DNA of 64,000 nt from G963663495 sp963663495 (lineage in GTDB: Bacteria; Bacteroidota; Rhodothermia; Rhodothermales; Bin80), in NCBI GenBank assembly GCA_963663495.1, contig OY760427.1:1984001-2048000 (forward strand). The letters are read 5' to 3'. Both the position numbers and the translations under genes were made by a program. The notes under the pieces were generated by a model. The model saw only the letters and a program-made list of their open reading frames with translations, was not told the DNA's origin and ran no database searches. Below, in pieces: positions 36,201 through 48,200 of the stretch. Every line of letters begins with the position of its first letter. The first letter of the stretch is position 1.

Positions 36201-39200
36201 TATGCGAGCGGTGAACCGCATGGTAGCCGACGCCGTGTGCACGGCGTCCACTGCGTTGCCGGAAGGCCGTCCGCTGCGGGTGATTGAGATCGGTGCAGGG
36301 ACGGGCGCGACGACATCTGCCCTTCTGGAGGTCCTGCCGGCAGGTCGGACAGAATACACCTTCACCGACATTTCGTCCGCCTTCTTCCCGGACGCGGAGC
36401 GGGAGTTCGGCGATCGGGGCGTGGATGTTGGCTTCCGGGCGCTTGACATCGAACGGGATCCGTCGGATCAGGGGTTCGCGCTCCACGGCTACGACATTGT
36501 GATTGCCGCGAATGTCCTGCACGCTTCCCGCGACTTGGGCGCGGCACTTGCCTACTGCCGGCGCCTTCTTGCTCCGTCGGGCTTGCTGGTGGCCATAGAG
36601 GAAGCCAATCGCAAGGTATGGTTGGATGTGACCTTCGGACTGCTGCCCGGTTGGTGGCGATTTCAGGATGCGTATCGTACCGACTATGCGCTGGTGGATC
36701 CACCCGTCTGGCGGCAGGCGCTTACGGACGCCGGATTTGAGGGTACGTCCGAGATTGAGGTTCCGTCTGGAACACTATTGATTCTGGGGCGGGGGCCAGC
36801 GGAGGTGGTGGCGGAAAGCGGGTTGTTCGTGCTGGCAGGAGGAGGCGCACTGGGCACTGACCTGGCAGAGGAGCTGGATCGCCGGGGATGCCAGGCGGCC
36901 CTGGGACCCGCTGAGGGGGGCAGACAGGCGTGGCGCAGGTTCTTTGAATCACTACCCGGCATGCAGTCGCTGCGCAGCGTGGCGTACTTGGATGGAGTCC
37001 GGGAGGATGGTGCAGGGCTTTCGACCCTGGAATTTGAGGCGGAGCTGGAGGCGGTGGGCGCGGGTGCGCTGGCAGTAGTACAGGGTATGTCAGACGCGGG
37101 CGTGTTGCCCACGAGCGGTACATGGTTTGTGACCCGGGGTGGACAGGTAGTGGACTGGGAGCACTCCGGCACACTCGCTGGCGCTTCTTTGTGGGGCTTG
37201 GCGAGTGTGATGGATTTTGAGCAGGGGGATCTGACACCGCGTCTGCTGGATCTGGATCCCGAAACTCCTCCGTCCGCCGGCACGCTTGCCGACGAGCTGC
37301 TTTTCCCTGACCGGGAGACCCGCATCGCCTGGCGCGGCGGAGACCGGCTGGTAGCCCGGCTGACGCGATTGACCAGGCCGGAGGAACCATCGGATGCCGG
37401 TGAGGTCCGGCTGCGCGCGGACCGGAGCTATCTGATCACGGGAGGACTGGGGGGCCTTGGCCTGGAGGTAGCGCGCTGGCTCGCAGAGGCAGGAGCCGGA
37501 AGCATTGTTCTGAACGGTCGCCGGGCGCCAGACGAGGCAGCCGTGGCGGTGGTTGCGGAGCTCCGGGAGAGCGGTGCGGAGGTGCGCATGGAGATTGCCG
37601 ATGTGACGGACGGGGAGGCGGTAGCGGGGATGCTTGCGCGGATTGATGCCGAGCTTCCGCCGCTGGCAGGCGTGATTCACAGCGTGGGGACGCTTTCCGA
37701 CGCGGCACTAATAAACCAGGACTGGGAGCGGTTCGAGCGGGTGCTCGCGCCGAAGGCGCTGGGGGCATGGCGACTGCACCGGGCGACACTTGACAGGGAG
37801 CTTGATTTGTTTGTTCTCTTTTCCAGCCTGGTGGGTGTTATCGGGAGTCCGGGGCAGGCGAATCATGCGGCGGCCAACGCCTTCCTGGACCAGTTGGCCA
37901 GGCATCGGCGGGCCTTGGGCCTGCCCGGTCAGGCCATTGCGTGGGGGATGTGGTCAAGGATTGGCGAGGTTGAGGAGCAGAGAGACATCCTCTCGTCAAG
38001 GCTTGCCCGCTACGGCGAGGTATGGATTACTCCTGAGCAGGGCATCCGCGCCTTGGAGTGGCTTATACGTGAGGATATTGGAAACAGCGTAGCGGCGTTC
38101 ATTGACTGGTCAGCGCTTCCGGTCCGGGCGCCCTGGCTTGCAGAAGTGGTGGGGAGCGAGGAGGACCGCTCGTCCACCGATCCGGACGATCTGCTGCGCA
38201 GACTCCGGAGACTCGCTTCTGAGGAACGCCAAGCTGAGCTCATCCGGTTCCTGCAGCAGCAGGTGGTACAGATACTGCGCCTGCGTTCCGCTCCGTTGCC
38301 CACGGCGGGATTTTTCGACTTGGGGATGGACTCGCTGATGGCGGTAGAGCTCCGTAACCGACTGAACCGGGTGTTCCGGGGGGCATTCGTCGTCTCGAAC
38401 ACGGCGGTGTTTGATCATCCTGATATCGCCCGACTGGCGGCACATCTTGCGGGCAAGTTTGCTGTTGTGGCACCGAAGACGGCGCGGGTGCGTGCCTTGC
38501 CCGCCGTCCGCCGCGATGACCGCATTGCAATCGTCGGCATAGCTTGCCGCTTCCCAGGCGCGCCGGATGCCGAGGCGTTCTGGGAGCAGCTTTGTTCCGG
38601 GGCGGATCTGGTGACGAGAGGGCGTCCGGACGGGCTTTTTGTGGACGCCAAGACGGAGGAGGCACGCCCTTTTGGTGCCTATGTGGAGGGTCTGGACCGT
38701 TTTGATGCGGGTTTTTTCCGGATAGCGCCGGTTGAGGCGGAACTGCTGGATCCCCAACAGCGGATGCTGCTGGAGACCAGCTGGGCGGCGCTTGAGGATG
38801 CGGGGATCGCCCCGGACGGGCTGCGCGGAAGTCGGACCGGGGTGTACGGCGGGTTCATGGGGAGCGACTACCAGGCAGTCATTGCCGGGGCAGCGGACGA
38901 TCCGTCAACCAGTATCTACAGATCTACGGGCATCGCCGCCTCAACAGCCGTGGGCCGGGTTGCCTTCGCGCTTGGTCTTGAGGGTCCGGCCATCACGGTG
39001 GATACCGCCTGTTCTTCGTCGCTGGTTGCGCTGCACCAGGCGGCGGCGGCGCTCCGCGCTGGAGAGGCGGATCTGGCACTGGCGGGAGGGGTAAACGCGA
39101 TCCTGGGCTCGGAGCCCACCAGGCTCATGACCGACGCCGGGATGCTGGCTGCAGATGGGCATTGCAAGACCTTTGATGCGGCAGCTGACGGCTTCGTACG

Positions 39201-42200
39201 GGGCGAGGGATGCGGGATGGTTGTGCTGAAGCGTGTCGCGGATGCAGAGGCCTCGGGAGACCGGATCCTTGCGATTCTGCTTGGATCGGCGGTGAACCAG
39301 GACGGTGCGAGCGCCGGCCTGACGGTGCCGAACGGTCCGGCGCAGGAGCGTGTGATCAGGGAGGCGCTTGCACGGGCGGGGGTGGATGCCTCCACGGTGG
39401 ACTATCTGGAGGCGCACGGTACGGGGACCGAGCTGGGCGATCCGGTGGAAGTGGAGGCGGCGGCTTCGGTGTACGGTCGGGGTCGGAGTCCGGAGCGTCC
39501 GCTGCTGATCGGATCAGTGAAGACGAATGTGGGACACCTTGAGGCGGCGGCGGGCGTAGCCGGGCTGATCAAGATAGTGCTCGCAATACGTTTTGGGGTG
39601 ATTCCACGGCACCTGCATTTCGAGCGCCCGAACGCGCGAATAGACTGGGAGGAGCTTCCGGTCCGTGTGACTTCGGAGGCTACTCCCTGGCCGGAGGTGG
39701 AGCGGCGGCGGGCTGCCGTCAGCTCTTTCGGGATCTCGGGTACAAACGCCCATGTTGTTATTGAGGGCTATGCGGAGGAGCGCGAGCCGCCGCACATTGG
39801 CCTTTCTGCACTACCGGCAGTCATCTCGGGTGACCGCCTCCCGCAGGCTGAGGCGCCCCGCCAGCACCGACTGCTACCGCTGTCTGCGAGGTCAGAAGAC
39901 GCGTTACGACAGCTGGCCGGCAGGTACGAGGCCATTCTTTCGGACGATACGCCGCTTGCCGACATGGCGTGGACAGCGAGCATCGGACGGAGCCACTTCC
40001 TGCACCGCACCGGGCTTGTGTTCACAGACCGCGACTCGCTGCAGGAGCAGCTGGAGGTGGTGAAGCAGGGCGTGGCATCAACGCCGACCACAGGGAAGGT
40101 GGCTTTTCTCTACACCGGTCAGGGGAGCCAGTGGGCGGGGATGGGTCGGGAGCTATATGAAACCGAGCCGGTTTTCCGGGCGGTGCTGGACCGGTGCGAA
40201 GAGGTATTCCGCCAAGAGCGGGGCAGGTCGCTCCTCGCGGTAATGTTTAAGGATGCCGGGCTACTGGACTGTACCGAATGGACACAGCCGGCTCTCTTTG
40301 CGCTGGAGAGCGGGCTGACTGCGCTTTGGGCGACTGTTGGGGTGCGGCCTGATATCGTATTTGGGCACAGCGTGGGAGAGGTTGCCGCGGCCGCCGCCGC
40401 GGGTGCTTTTGACTTGGAGGCAGGGATGCGGTTTGCCACGCGCCGCGGTGCGCTGATGGGATCGCTTCCGGTTGGCGGCGCAATGGCGGCGGTATTTGCT
40501 TCGTCGGACCGGGTGCGCGATGTGCTCCGGGAGGGTGTTGAGCTGGCCGCCGACAATGGCATGCACCAGGTGGTTACCGGGCCGGAGGCCGCCATGGATG
40601 CGCTTATGCAATCGTTTGAGGACGATGGGTTGCGCGTGGTCCGTCTCCGGACGAGCCACGCCTTCCACAGCGCGCTGATGGAGCCGGTGCTGGCGGAGCT
40701 GGAAGCGGCGGTGCCCGCGGCTTCTGTCCCGTCCGTCCGGTTGGTAAGTGATGTGACGGGGCGCGTGCTGGAGGGTGTCCCCGACGGGGCGTACTGGCGT
40801 CGTCAGGCACGCGAGCCGGTACAGTTCCAGAAGGCTGTGCAGACGCTAGCGGCCCAGGAGGTGGGACTAATACTGGAGATCGGGCCGCACAGCGTCTTGG
40901 GGCCGATGGCGGCGCTTACCTGGCCCCATGCCGAGGTGCCTGCCGTGAGTGCGAGCCAACGCCGCGGAGGGATTGGGGACTATGCTCTCGCAGTGGCGCG
41001 GGCCTACGACGCGGGTCTGGACATGGCCTTTGAGGGGCTGTTTGCCGGGGAGCGGCGGCGGCGGATTGCGCTGCCGGTGTATCCTTTCCAGCGGGAGCGA
41101 TACTGGGTCTCCGCCGCTCCGCGAAGGCAGTCAGCGGAGGGGCACGCACTTCTCGGGGTACAGCGGGATTCTCCGGATGGTGAGCACTCGTTCGAGAGAC
41201 AGCTGTTCAGTCGGGATCCTGCGTGGCTTGCCGACCACCGGGTGTTTGGGCAAGTGATTGCCCCGGGTGCACTCTACGCCGCACAGGTGGCGGAGGCGCT
41301 TCGAGAAACGCATAACGATTTTCCTGTCGTGATTGAGGAGACCACGATCACGCGTCCGCTGGTGTTGTCGGATGGCGAAGGCCGGCTGGTACAGGTGGTG
41401 CTTGGCGAGGATCGCATGTGGAAAGTCGTCAGCAGGGATAGCAGGGGGCAGTGGGAATCGCACGCCGAAGGCCGCTGGGCATCCATTGCCGCAGCACCAT
41501 CCGATCCGGCAGACCTTGACGCGTTGCAGGGGGGGCTCGCCGAAGCAGGCATGGATTTAGAGTCGGGCCTCGTAGGGGTTGAGTACGGGCCGGCATTCCG
41601 CGGTCTGACTCGGTGCTGGTCGGGTCCAGGAGAGGCGCTGGGTGAGGTACTGCTGCCGGAGGGAACAGATCACAGCAGTCTTCTTGTGCATCCCGCGCTG
41701 CTGGACGCCTGTTTCCAGGTGATGGGAGGGATTGCGGATCCGGGCGAAGTTGATGGCACATGGCTGCCGATCGGTTGGGACCGCCTGGTTCTTTACGACG
41801 ACTTGCCGGATCATGTATTCTGCCGTGCAGTCGACCGCGGCGAAGAAGGGGGGACGCGTCGGATAGACTTGTGGCTTTACGCGGAGACGGGCGAAGAGGT
41901 GGCGCGCATCCAGGCTTTTGCGCTTAGAAAGGCGAGCCGGGCAGTTCTGTCTGGTGGCCGTTTGGAGGACGCGCTGTACGAGGTGGTGTGGCGCGAGGGG
42001 GAGGCGGTAGGACTCCGAGAGGCGGCTTTCCTTGCCGAACCGCAGGAGATTGTGTCCGGCTTGGGGGCGTTAGAAAAATACATTGAGGCGGAGGGCTTGG
42101 ACGAGGCGTCGCTCGCTGCGGTGGGGCATGAGCTGGAGCGTGAGGCGCGGCGGCTGCTGCTTCGAGGATTGCGGGACTTGGGATGGGAGCCCAGTTCGGG

Positions 42201-45200
42201 AGATCGTTTTGAGGCGGACACGCTTCGGCGGGGTCTCAAGGTGACAGAGGATCACGGGCTGTTGTTCGATCGGCTGCTGTCGGTGCTGGAAGAGATGGGA
42301 ATTCTGGGCCGGGAGGTGGCTGGTGGCTGGAAGGTGACCGCCCTGCTGGAACCACCTGCGAAGTCTACCGGCGCTGCAGGCGGTTCCACTGAGATGGGCG
42401 TACTGCGCCGGTGCGGGGAGGCGCTCGCCGAGGTGCTGCGCGGCCGCGCCGATGCGCTGGAGCTGCTCTTTGGCGGTGAGCCGGGAGCGGCGAGCCTGTA
42501 CCGCGAGTCGGCCGCCATGCGGGCAGTGAACCGGATGGTTGCCGACGCCGTGCGCACGGCGATTGCCGCGTTACAGGAAGCCCGTCCGTTGCGGGTGATC
42601 GAAGTAGGCGCAGGGACAGGCGCCATGACATCCGCCCTCCTGGAGGTTCTGCCGGCAGGCCGGACCGAATACACCTTCACCGACATCTCAACGGACTCGT
42701 TCCCGGATGCGGAGCGGGAGTTTGCCGACCGGGGTGTGGACTTTCGCTTCCGGGCGCTTGACATCGAACGGGATCCGTCGGAGCAGGGATTCGCGCTTCA
42801 CGGCTACGACGTTGTGATCGCCGCGCATGTTCTGCATGCGATCTGCGATCTGGGCGAGACGCTCGTCCACTGCCGGCGCCTCCTGGCCCCGTCGGGTGTG
42901 TTAGTGGCTGTTGAGGAAGCCAACCGGAAGGTATGGCTGGACCTTACCTTCGGGCTGCTGCCCGGATGGTGGCGCTTCCGGGATGCGTATCGCACTGACT
43001 ACGCACTGGTGGGTCCCGCCGTATGGAGGCAGGCGCTCGCGGATGCCGGATATGCAGGAATGTCCGTGGTCGAAGAACCATCGGGGGCACTCCTGATTCT
43101 GGCTCAGGGTCCATCGGAGGTGGTGGCGGAAAGCGGGTTGTTCGTGCTGGCGGGAGGAAGCACACTGGGCACTGACCTGGCAGAGGAGCTGGATCGTCGG
43201 GGATGCCAGGCGATCAACGGGCCGGCGGGCGGTGACCGGCAGACGTGGCGCAGATTCTTTGAGTCCTTATCCGGCGCGCTTCCGCTACGGGGTGTGGCGT
43301 ATCTGGGCGGCATCCGGGAGGACGGCGCGGGGTTTTCGACCCTGGAGTTCGAGACAGAGCTGGAGGCGGTGGGTGCGGGAGCGCTGGCGCTGGTACAGGG
43401 GATGTCGGACGCGGGCGCGTCGCCGGTAAACGGTACATGGTTTGTGACCAGGGGCGGACAGGTAGTGGACCGGGAGCGGTCCGGCGCACTCGCGGGTGCT
43501 TCTTTGTGGGGTTTTGCGAGCGTGGTGGATCTGGAGCATGGAGACATGACACCGCGCCTGCTGGATCTGGATCCCAATGCTTACCCTTCTGCCAACGCGC
43601 TCGCCGACGAGCTGCTCTTCGCTGACCGGGAGACGCGCATCGCAAGGCGAGGCGGATCTCGGCTGGTAGCCCGGCTCACGCGTTTGGCCAAGCACGAGGC
43701 AGCTCCCGATGCCGGTGCCATTGTATTGCGTGCGGACCGGAGCTATCTGATTACAGGAGGCCTTGGGGGTCTCGGCCTGGAGGTGGCGCGCTGGCTCGCG
43801 GAGGCGGGAGCGGGAGCCATTGTTCTAAACGGGCGTCGGCAGCCGGGTGAAGCAGCCGCGGCGGTGGTTGGGGAGCTTCGGGAGAGCGGTGCGGAGGTGC
43901 GCATGGAGATTGCCGATGTGACGGACGGGGAGGCGGTAGCGGGGATGCTTGCGCGGATTGATGCCGAGCTTCCGCCGCTGGCGGGAGTGATCCACAGTGT
44001 GGGAGCACTCGCCGATGCGGCGCTGATAAACCAGGACTGGGAGCGGTTTGAGCGGGTGCTTGGGCCGAAGGCGCTGGGGGCCTGGCGACTGCACCGGGCG
44101 ACGCTTGACAGGGAGCTTGATTTGTTTGTTCTCTTTTCCAGTCTGGCAGGCGTTGTCGGGAACCGGGGGCAGGCCAACTACGCGGCGGCCAATGCATTCC
44201 TGGATCAGTTGGCGCGGCACCGGAGGGCACTGGGCCTGCCCGGTCAGGCCATTGCGTGGGGGGCGTGGTCGGACGTCGGCAAAGCCGAGGAGCAACGTGA
44301 TCGTGTAGCGATGCAGTTGGCTGGTATGGGCGAAGCGTGGATCGCTCCTGACATGGGCACCCGCGTTTTGGAGCGGCTCGTACGCGAGGATATCGGGACG
44401 AGCGTTGCGGCGTTCGTGGACTGGTCGGCGCTTCCAGTACGGGCTCCCTGGCTCGCAGAGTTGGTGGGGCGCGAAGAAGACCGATCGTCCACCGAACCGG
44501 ACGATCTGCTGCGCAGACTCCGGAGACTTGCTTCTGAGGAACGCCAAGCTGAGCTCATCCGGTTCGTACAAGAGCAGGTGGTACAGATTTTGCGTCTGCG
44601 CACCGCTCCATCGCTCACGGCAGGATTTTTCGACTTGGGCATGGACTCGCTGACGGCGGTAGAGCTTCGTAACCGCCTGAATCGGGCTTTTCACGGAGCA
44701 TTTGTCGTCTCAAATACTGCGGTGTTTGATCATCCCGACATCGCCCGACTGGCGGAACACCTTGCGGGCAAGCTTGCCGGCGTGGCGCCGGAGGTGCCGC
44801 GGGTGCGTGCCTTGCCCGCCGTCCGCCGCGACGACCGCATAGCGATCATTGGCATGGCCTGCCGCTTTCCCGGGGCGCCGGATACCGAGGCATTCTGGGA
44901 GCAGCTTCGTTCCGGGGCGAATCTGGTTACGAGGGGGCGTCCTGACGGGCTCTTTGTGGATGCCGAGACGGAGGAGGCACGGCCCTTTGGCGCCTATGTG
45001 GAGGGTCTGGATCGCTTTGATGCGAGCTTCTTCCGCATCGCTCCGGTCGAGGCGGAGCTGATGGATCCTCAACAGCGGATGCTGCTGGAGACTAGCTGGT
45101 CGGCGCTTGAGGATGCGGGGATCGCCCCGGACGGGCTGCGCGGAAGCCGGACAGGGGTGTACGGCGGGTTCATGGCAAGCGACTACCAGGCAATTACGGC

Positions 45201-48200
45201 CGGGGTGGAGAACAACCCGTCAACCAATATCTATAGATCCACGGGCGTTGCCGCCTCAACAGCCGTAGGTCGGGTCGCCTTTGCGCTTGGTCTTGAAGGT
45301 CCGGCCATTACGGTGGACACCGCGTGCTCCTCCTCACTGGTCGCGCTGCACCAGGCGGCATGGGCGCTCCGGCAGGGCGAGGCGGATCTGGCACTGGCCG
45401 GAGGCGTGAACGCGATCCTGAGATCAGATCCCACCCGACTCATGACCGACGCCGGCATGCTGGCCGCGGATGGACTTTGCAAGACCTTTGACGCGGCAGC
45501 GGATGGTTATGTGCGGGGCGAGGGATGCGGCATGGTTGTACTGAAGCGTCTCGCGGATGCGGAGGCGGCGGGAGACCGAATCCTTGCGGTCTTACTTGGA
45601 TCAGCGGTGAACCAGGACGGTGCGAGCGCCGGCCTGACGGTGCCGAACGGTCCGGCCCAGGAGCGTGTGATCAGGGAGGCGCTAGCGCGGGCGCGGGCGG
45701 AGGCATCCACGGTGGACTATCTGGAGGCGCACGGTACGGGGACCGAGCTGGGCGATCCGGTGGAGGTGCAGGCGGCAGCTTCGGTGTACGGTAGCGGTCG
45801 GAGTTCGGAGCGTCCGCTGCTGATCGGATCCGTGAAGACGAATATGGGCCACCTGGAGGCTGCGGCAGGCGTTGCCGGGCTGATCAAGGCAGTGCTGGCG
45901 ATCGGGTCGGGAGTAATTCCGCGGCACCTGCATTTTGAGCGGCCGAACCCGCGGGTGGACTGGGAGAACCTTCCTGTCCGCGTGACCTCGGAAGCTACTC
46001 CCTGGCCGGAGGTGGAGCGGCCACGGCGGGCTGCCATCAGTTCCTTCGGAATCTCGGGTACAAACGCTCATGTCATTATTGAGGGCTATGCGGAGGCGCG
46101 CGAGCCGCCGCCCATTGGCCTTCCTGCATTACCGGCAGTCATCTCGGATGACCGCCTGCCGCAGGCTGAAGCTGTGCGCCATCACCGACTGCTGCCGCTG
46201 TCTGCGAAGTCAGAAGACGCGTTACGTCAGCTGGCAGGCCGGTACGGTGCAGCCCTCTCCGAGGATATACCGCTTACCGACATGGCGTGGACGGCGAGCG
46301 TCGGACGGAGCCACTTCCTGCACCGCGCCGGGCTCGTGTTCACGGACCGTGACTCGCTGCAGGAGCAATTGGATGTCGTGAAGCAGGGTGCCGTATCATT
46401 GCCTACCACAGGAAAGGTCGTTTTTCTCTATACCGGTCAGGGGAGCCAGTGGGCGGGGATGGGCCGGGAGCTCTATGAAACCGAGCCGGTCTTTCAGGCA
46501 GTGCTGGACCGGTGTGAGGAGGTGTTCCGCGAGGAGCGGGGCAGGTCGCTCCTTACGGTGATGTTCGGGGATGCCGAGCGGCTGGACCGTACCGAATGGA
46601 CACAGCCTGCGCTCTATGCGCTGGAGAGCGGGCTGACCGCGCTTTGGGCGACTGTGGGCGTGCGGCCTGATATCGTCTTCGGGCATAGCGTGGGAGAGGT
46701 TGCGGCGGTGGCCGCCGCGGGAGCCTTTGACTTGGAGGCCGGGATGCGGTTTGCCACGCGCCGCGGCGCGTTGATGGGTTCGCTTCCGGATGGCGGCGCG
46801 ATGGCGGCGGTATTCGCTTCGTCGGACCGGGTGCGCGATGTGCTCGGGAAGGGCGTTGAGCTGGCCGCCGACAACGGCACGCACCAGGTGGTTACCGGGC
46901 CGGAGGCCGCCATGGATGCGCTTATGCAATTGTTTGAGGAGGAAGAGTTGCGGGTGGTCCGTCTCCAGACGAGCCATGCCTTCCACAGCGCGCTGATGGA
47001 GCCGGTGCTGGCGGAGCTGGAAGCGGCGGCACCCGGGGCCTTGGCCCCTTCCGTACGGATGGTAAGCGATGTGACGGGGCGCGTGCTGGAAGGCGCGCCC
47101 GACGGGGCATACTGGCGGCGCCAGGCGCGCGATCCGGTACAGTTCCAGAGGGCTGTACAGACGTTAGCGGCCCAGGAGGTGGGACTAATACTGGAGATCG
47201 GGCCGCACAGCGTCTTGGGGCCGATGGCGGCGCTCGCCTGGCCACATGCCGAGGCGCCTGCCATGATTGCGAGCCAGCACCGCGACGGGATCGGAGACTT
47301 TGCCAGCGCAGTGGCGCATGCCTATGAAGCGGGTCTTAACATGGCCTTTGAGGGGCTGTTTGTAGGGGAGCAGCGGCGGCGGATAGCGCTGCCGGCGTAT
47401 CCTTTCCAGCGGGAGCGCTACTGGGCCTCCGCCGCTCCGCGAAGGCAGTTAGCGGAGGGGCACGCGCTTCTCGGAATGCAGAGGGATTCCTCAAAGGGAG
47501 AGCACTCCTTTGAGAGACAACTCCTCAGTCGGGATCCTGTGTGGCTCGCAGATCACCAGGTGTTCGGTGAAGTGGTAGCTCCGGGTGCACTCTACGCGGT
47601 GCAGGTGGCGGAGGCACTCCGAGAAACGCATCACGATTTTCCTGTCGTAATAGAGGAGACTGCGATCACGCGTCCGCTGGTGCTGTCGGATGGCGAAGGC
47701 CGGTTGGTCCAGGTGGTGCTTGGTGAGGACCGCATGTGGGAAGTCGTCAGCAGGGATGGCAGGGGGCAGTGGGAGTCGCACGCCGAAGGCCGCTGGGCAT
47801 CCATTGCCGCAGCTGCTACTGAGTCGGCAGACCTTGACGCGTTGCAGGCGGAGCTTGCCGAACTGGATGTGGAAGCGGGAATTATTGCACTGGGCGTTGC
47901 AGGGCTTGAGTACGGGCCGGCATTCCGCGGTCTGACCCGGCTCTGGTCGGGCTCAGGAGAGGCACTGGGCGAGGTACTGCTGCCGGAGGGAACAGAAAAC
48001 CGAAACTTACTAATGCATCCCGCGCTGCTGGATGCCTGTTTCCGGGTGTTGGGAGGGATCGCGGAGCTGGCAGGAGCTGATGACGCCTGGCTGCCGATTG
48101 GTTGGGATCGGATGGTGCTTTACGATGCCATGCCGGAACGTGTATTCTGCCATGCGCTTGACCGCGGCGAGGAAGGGGGGACGCGCAAAGCAGACCTCTG

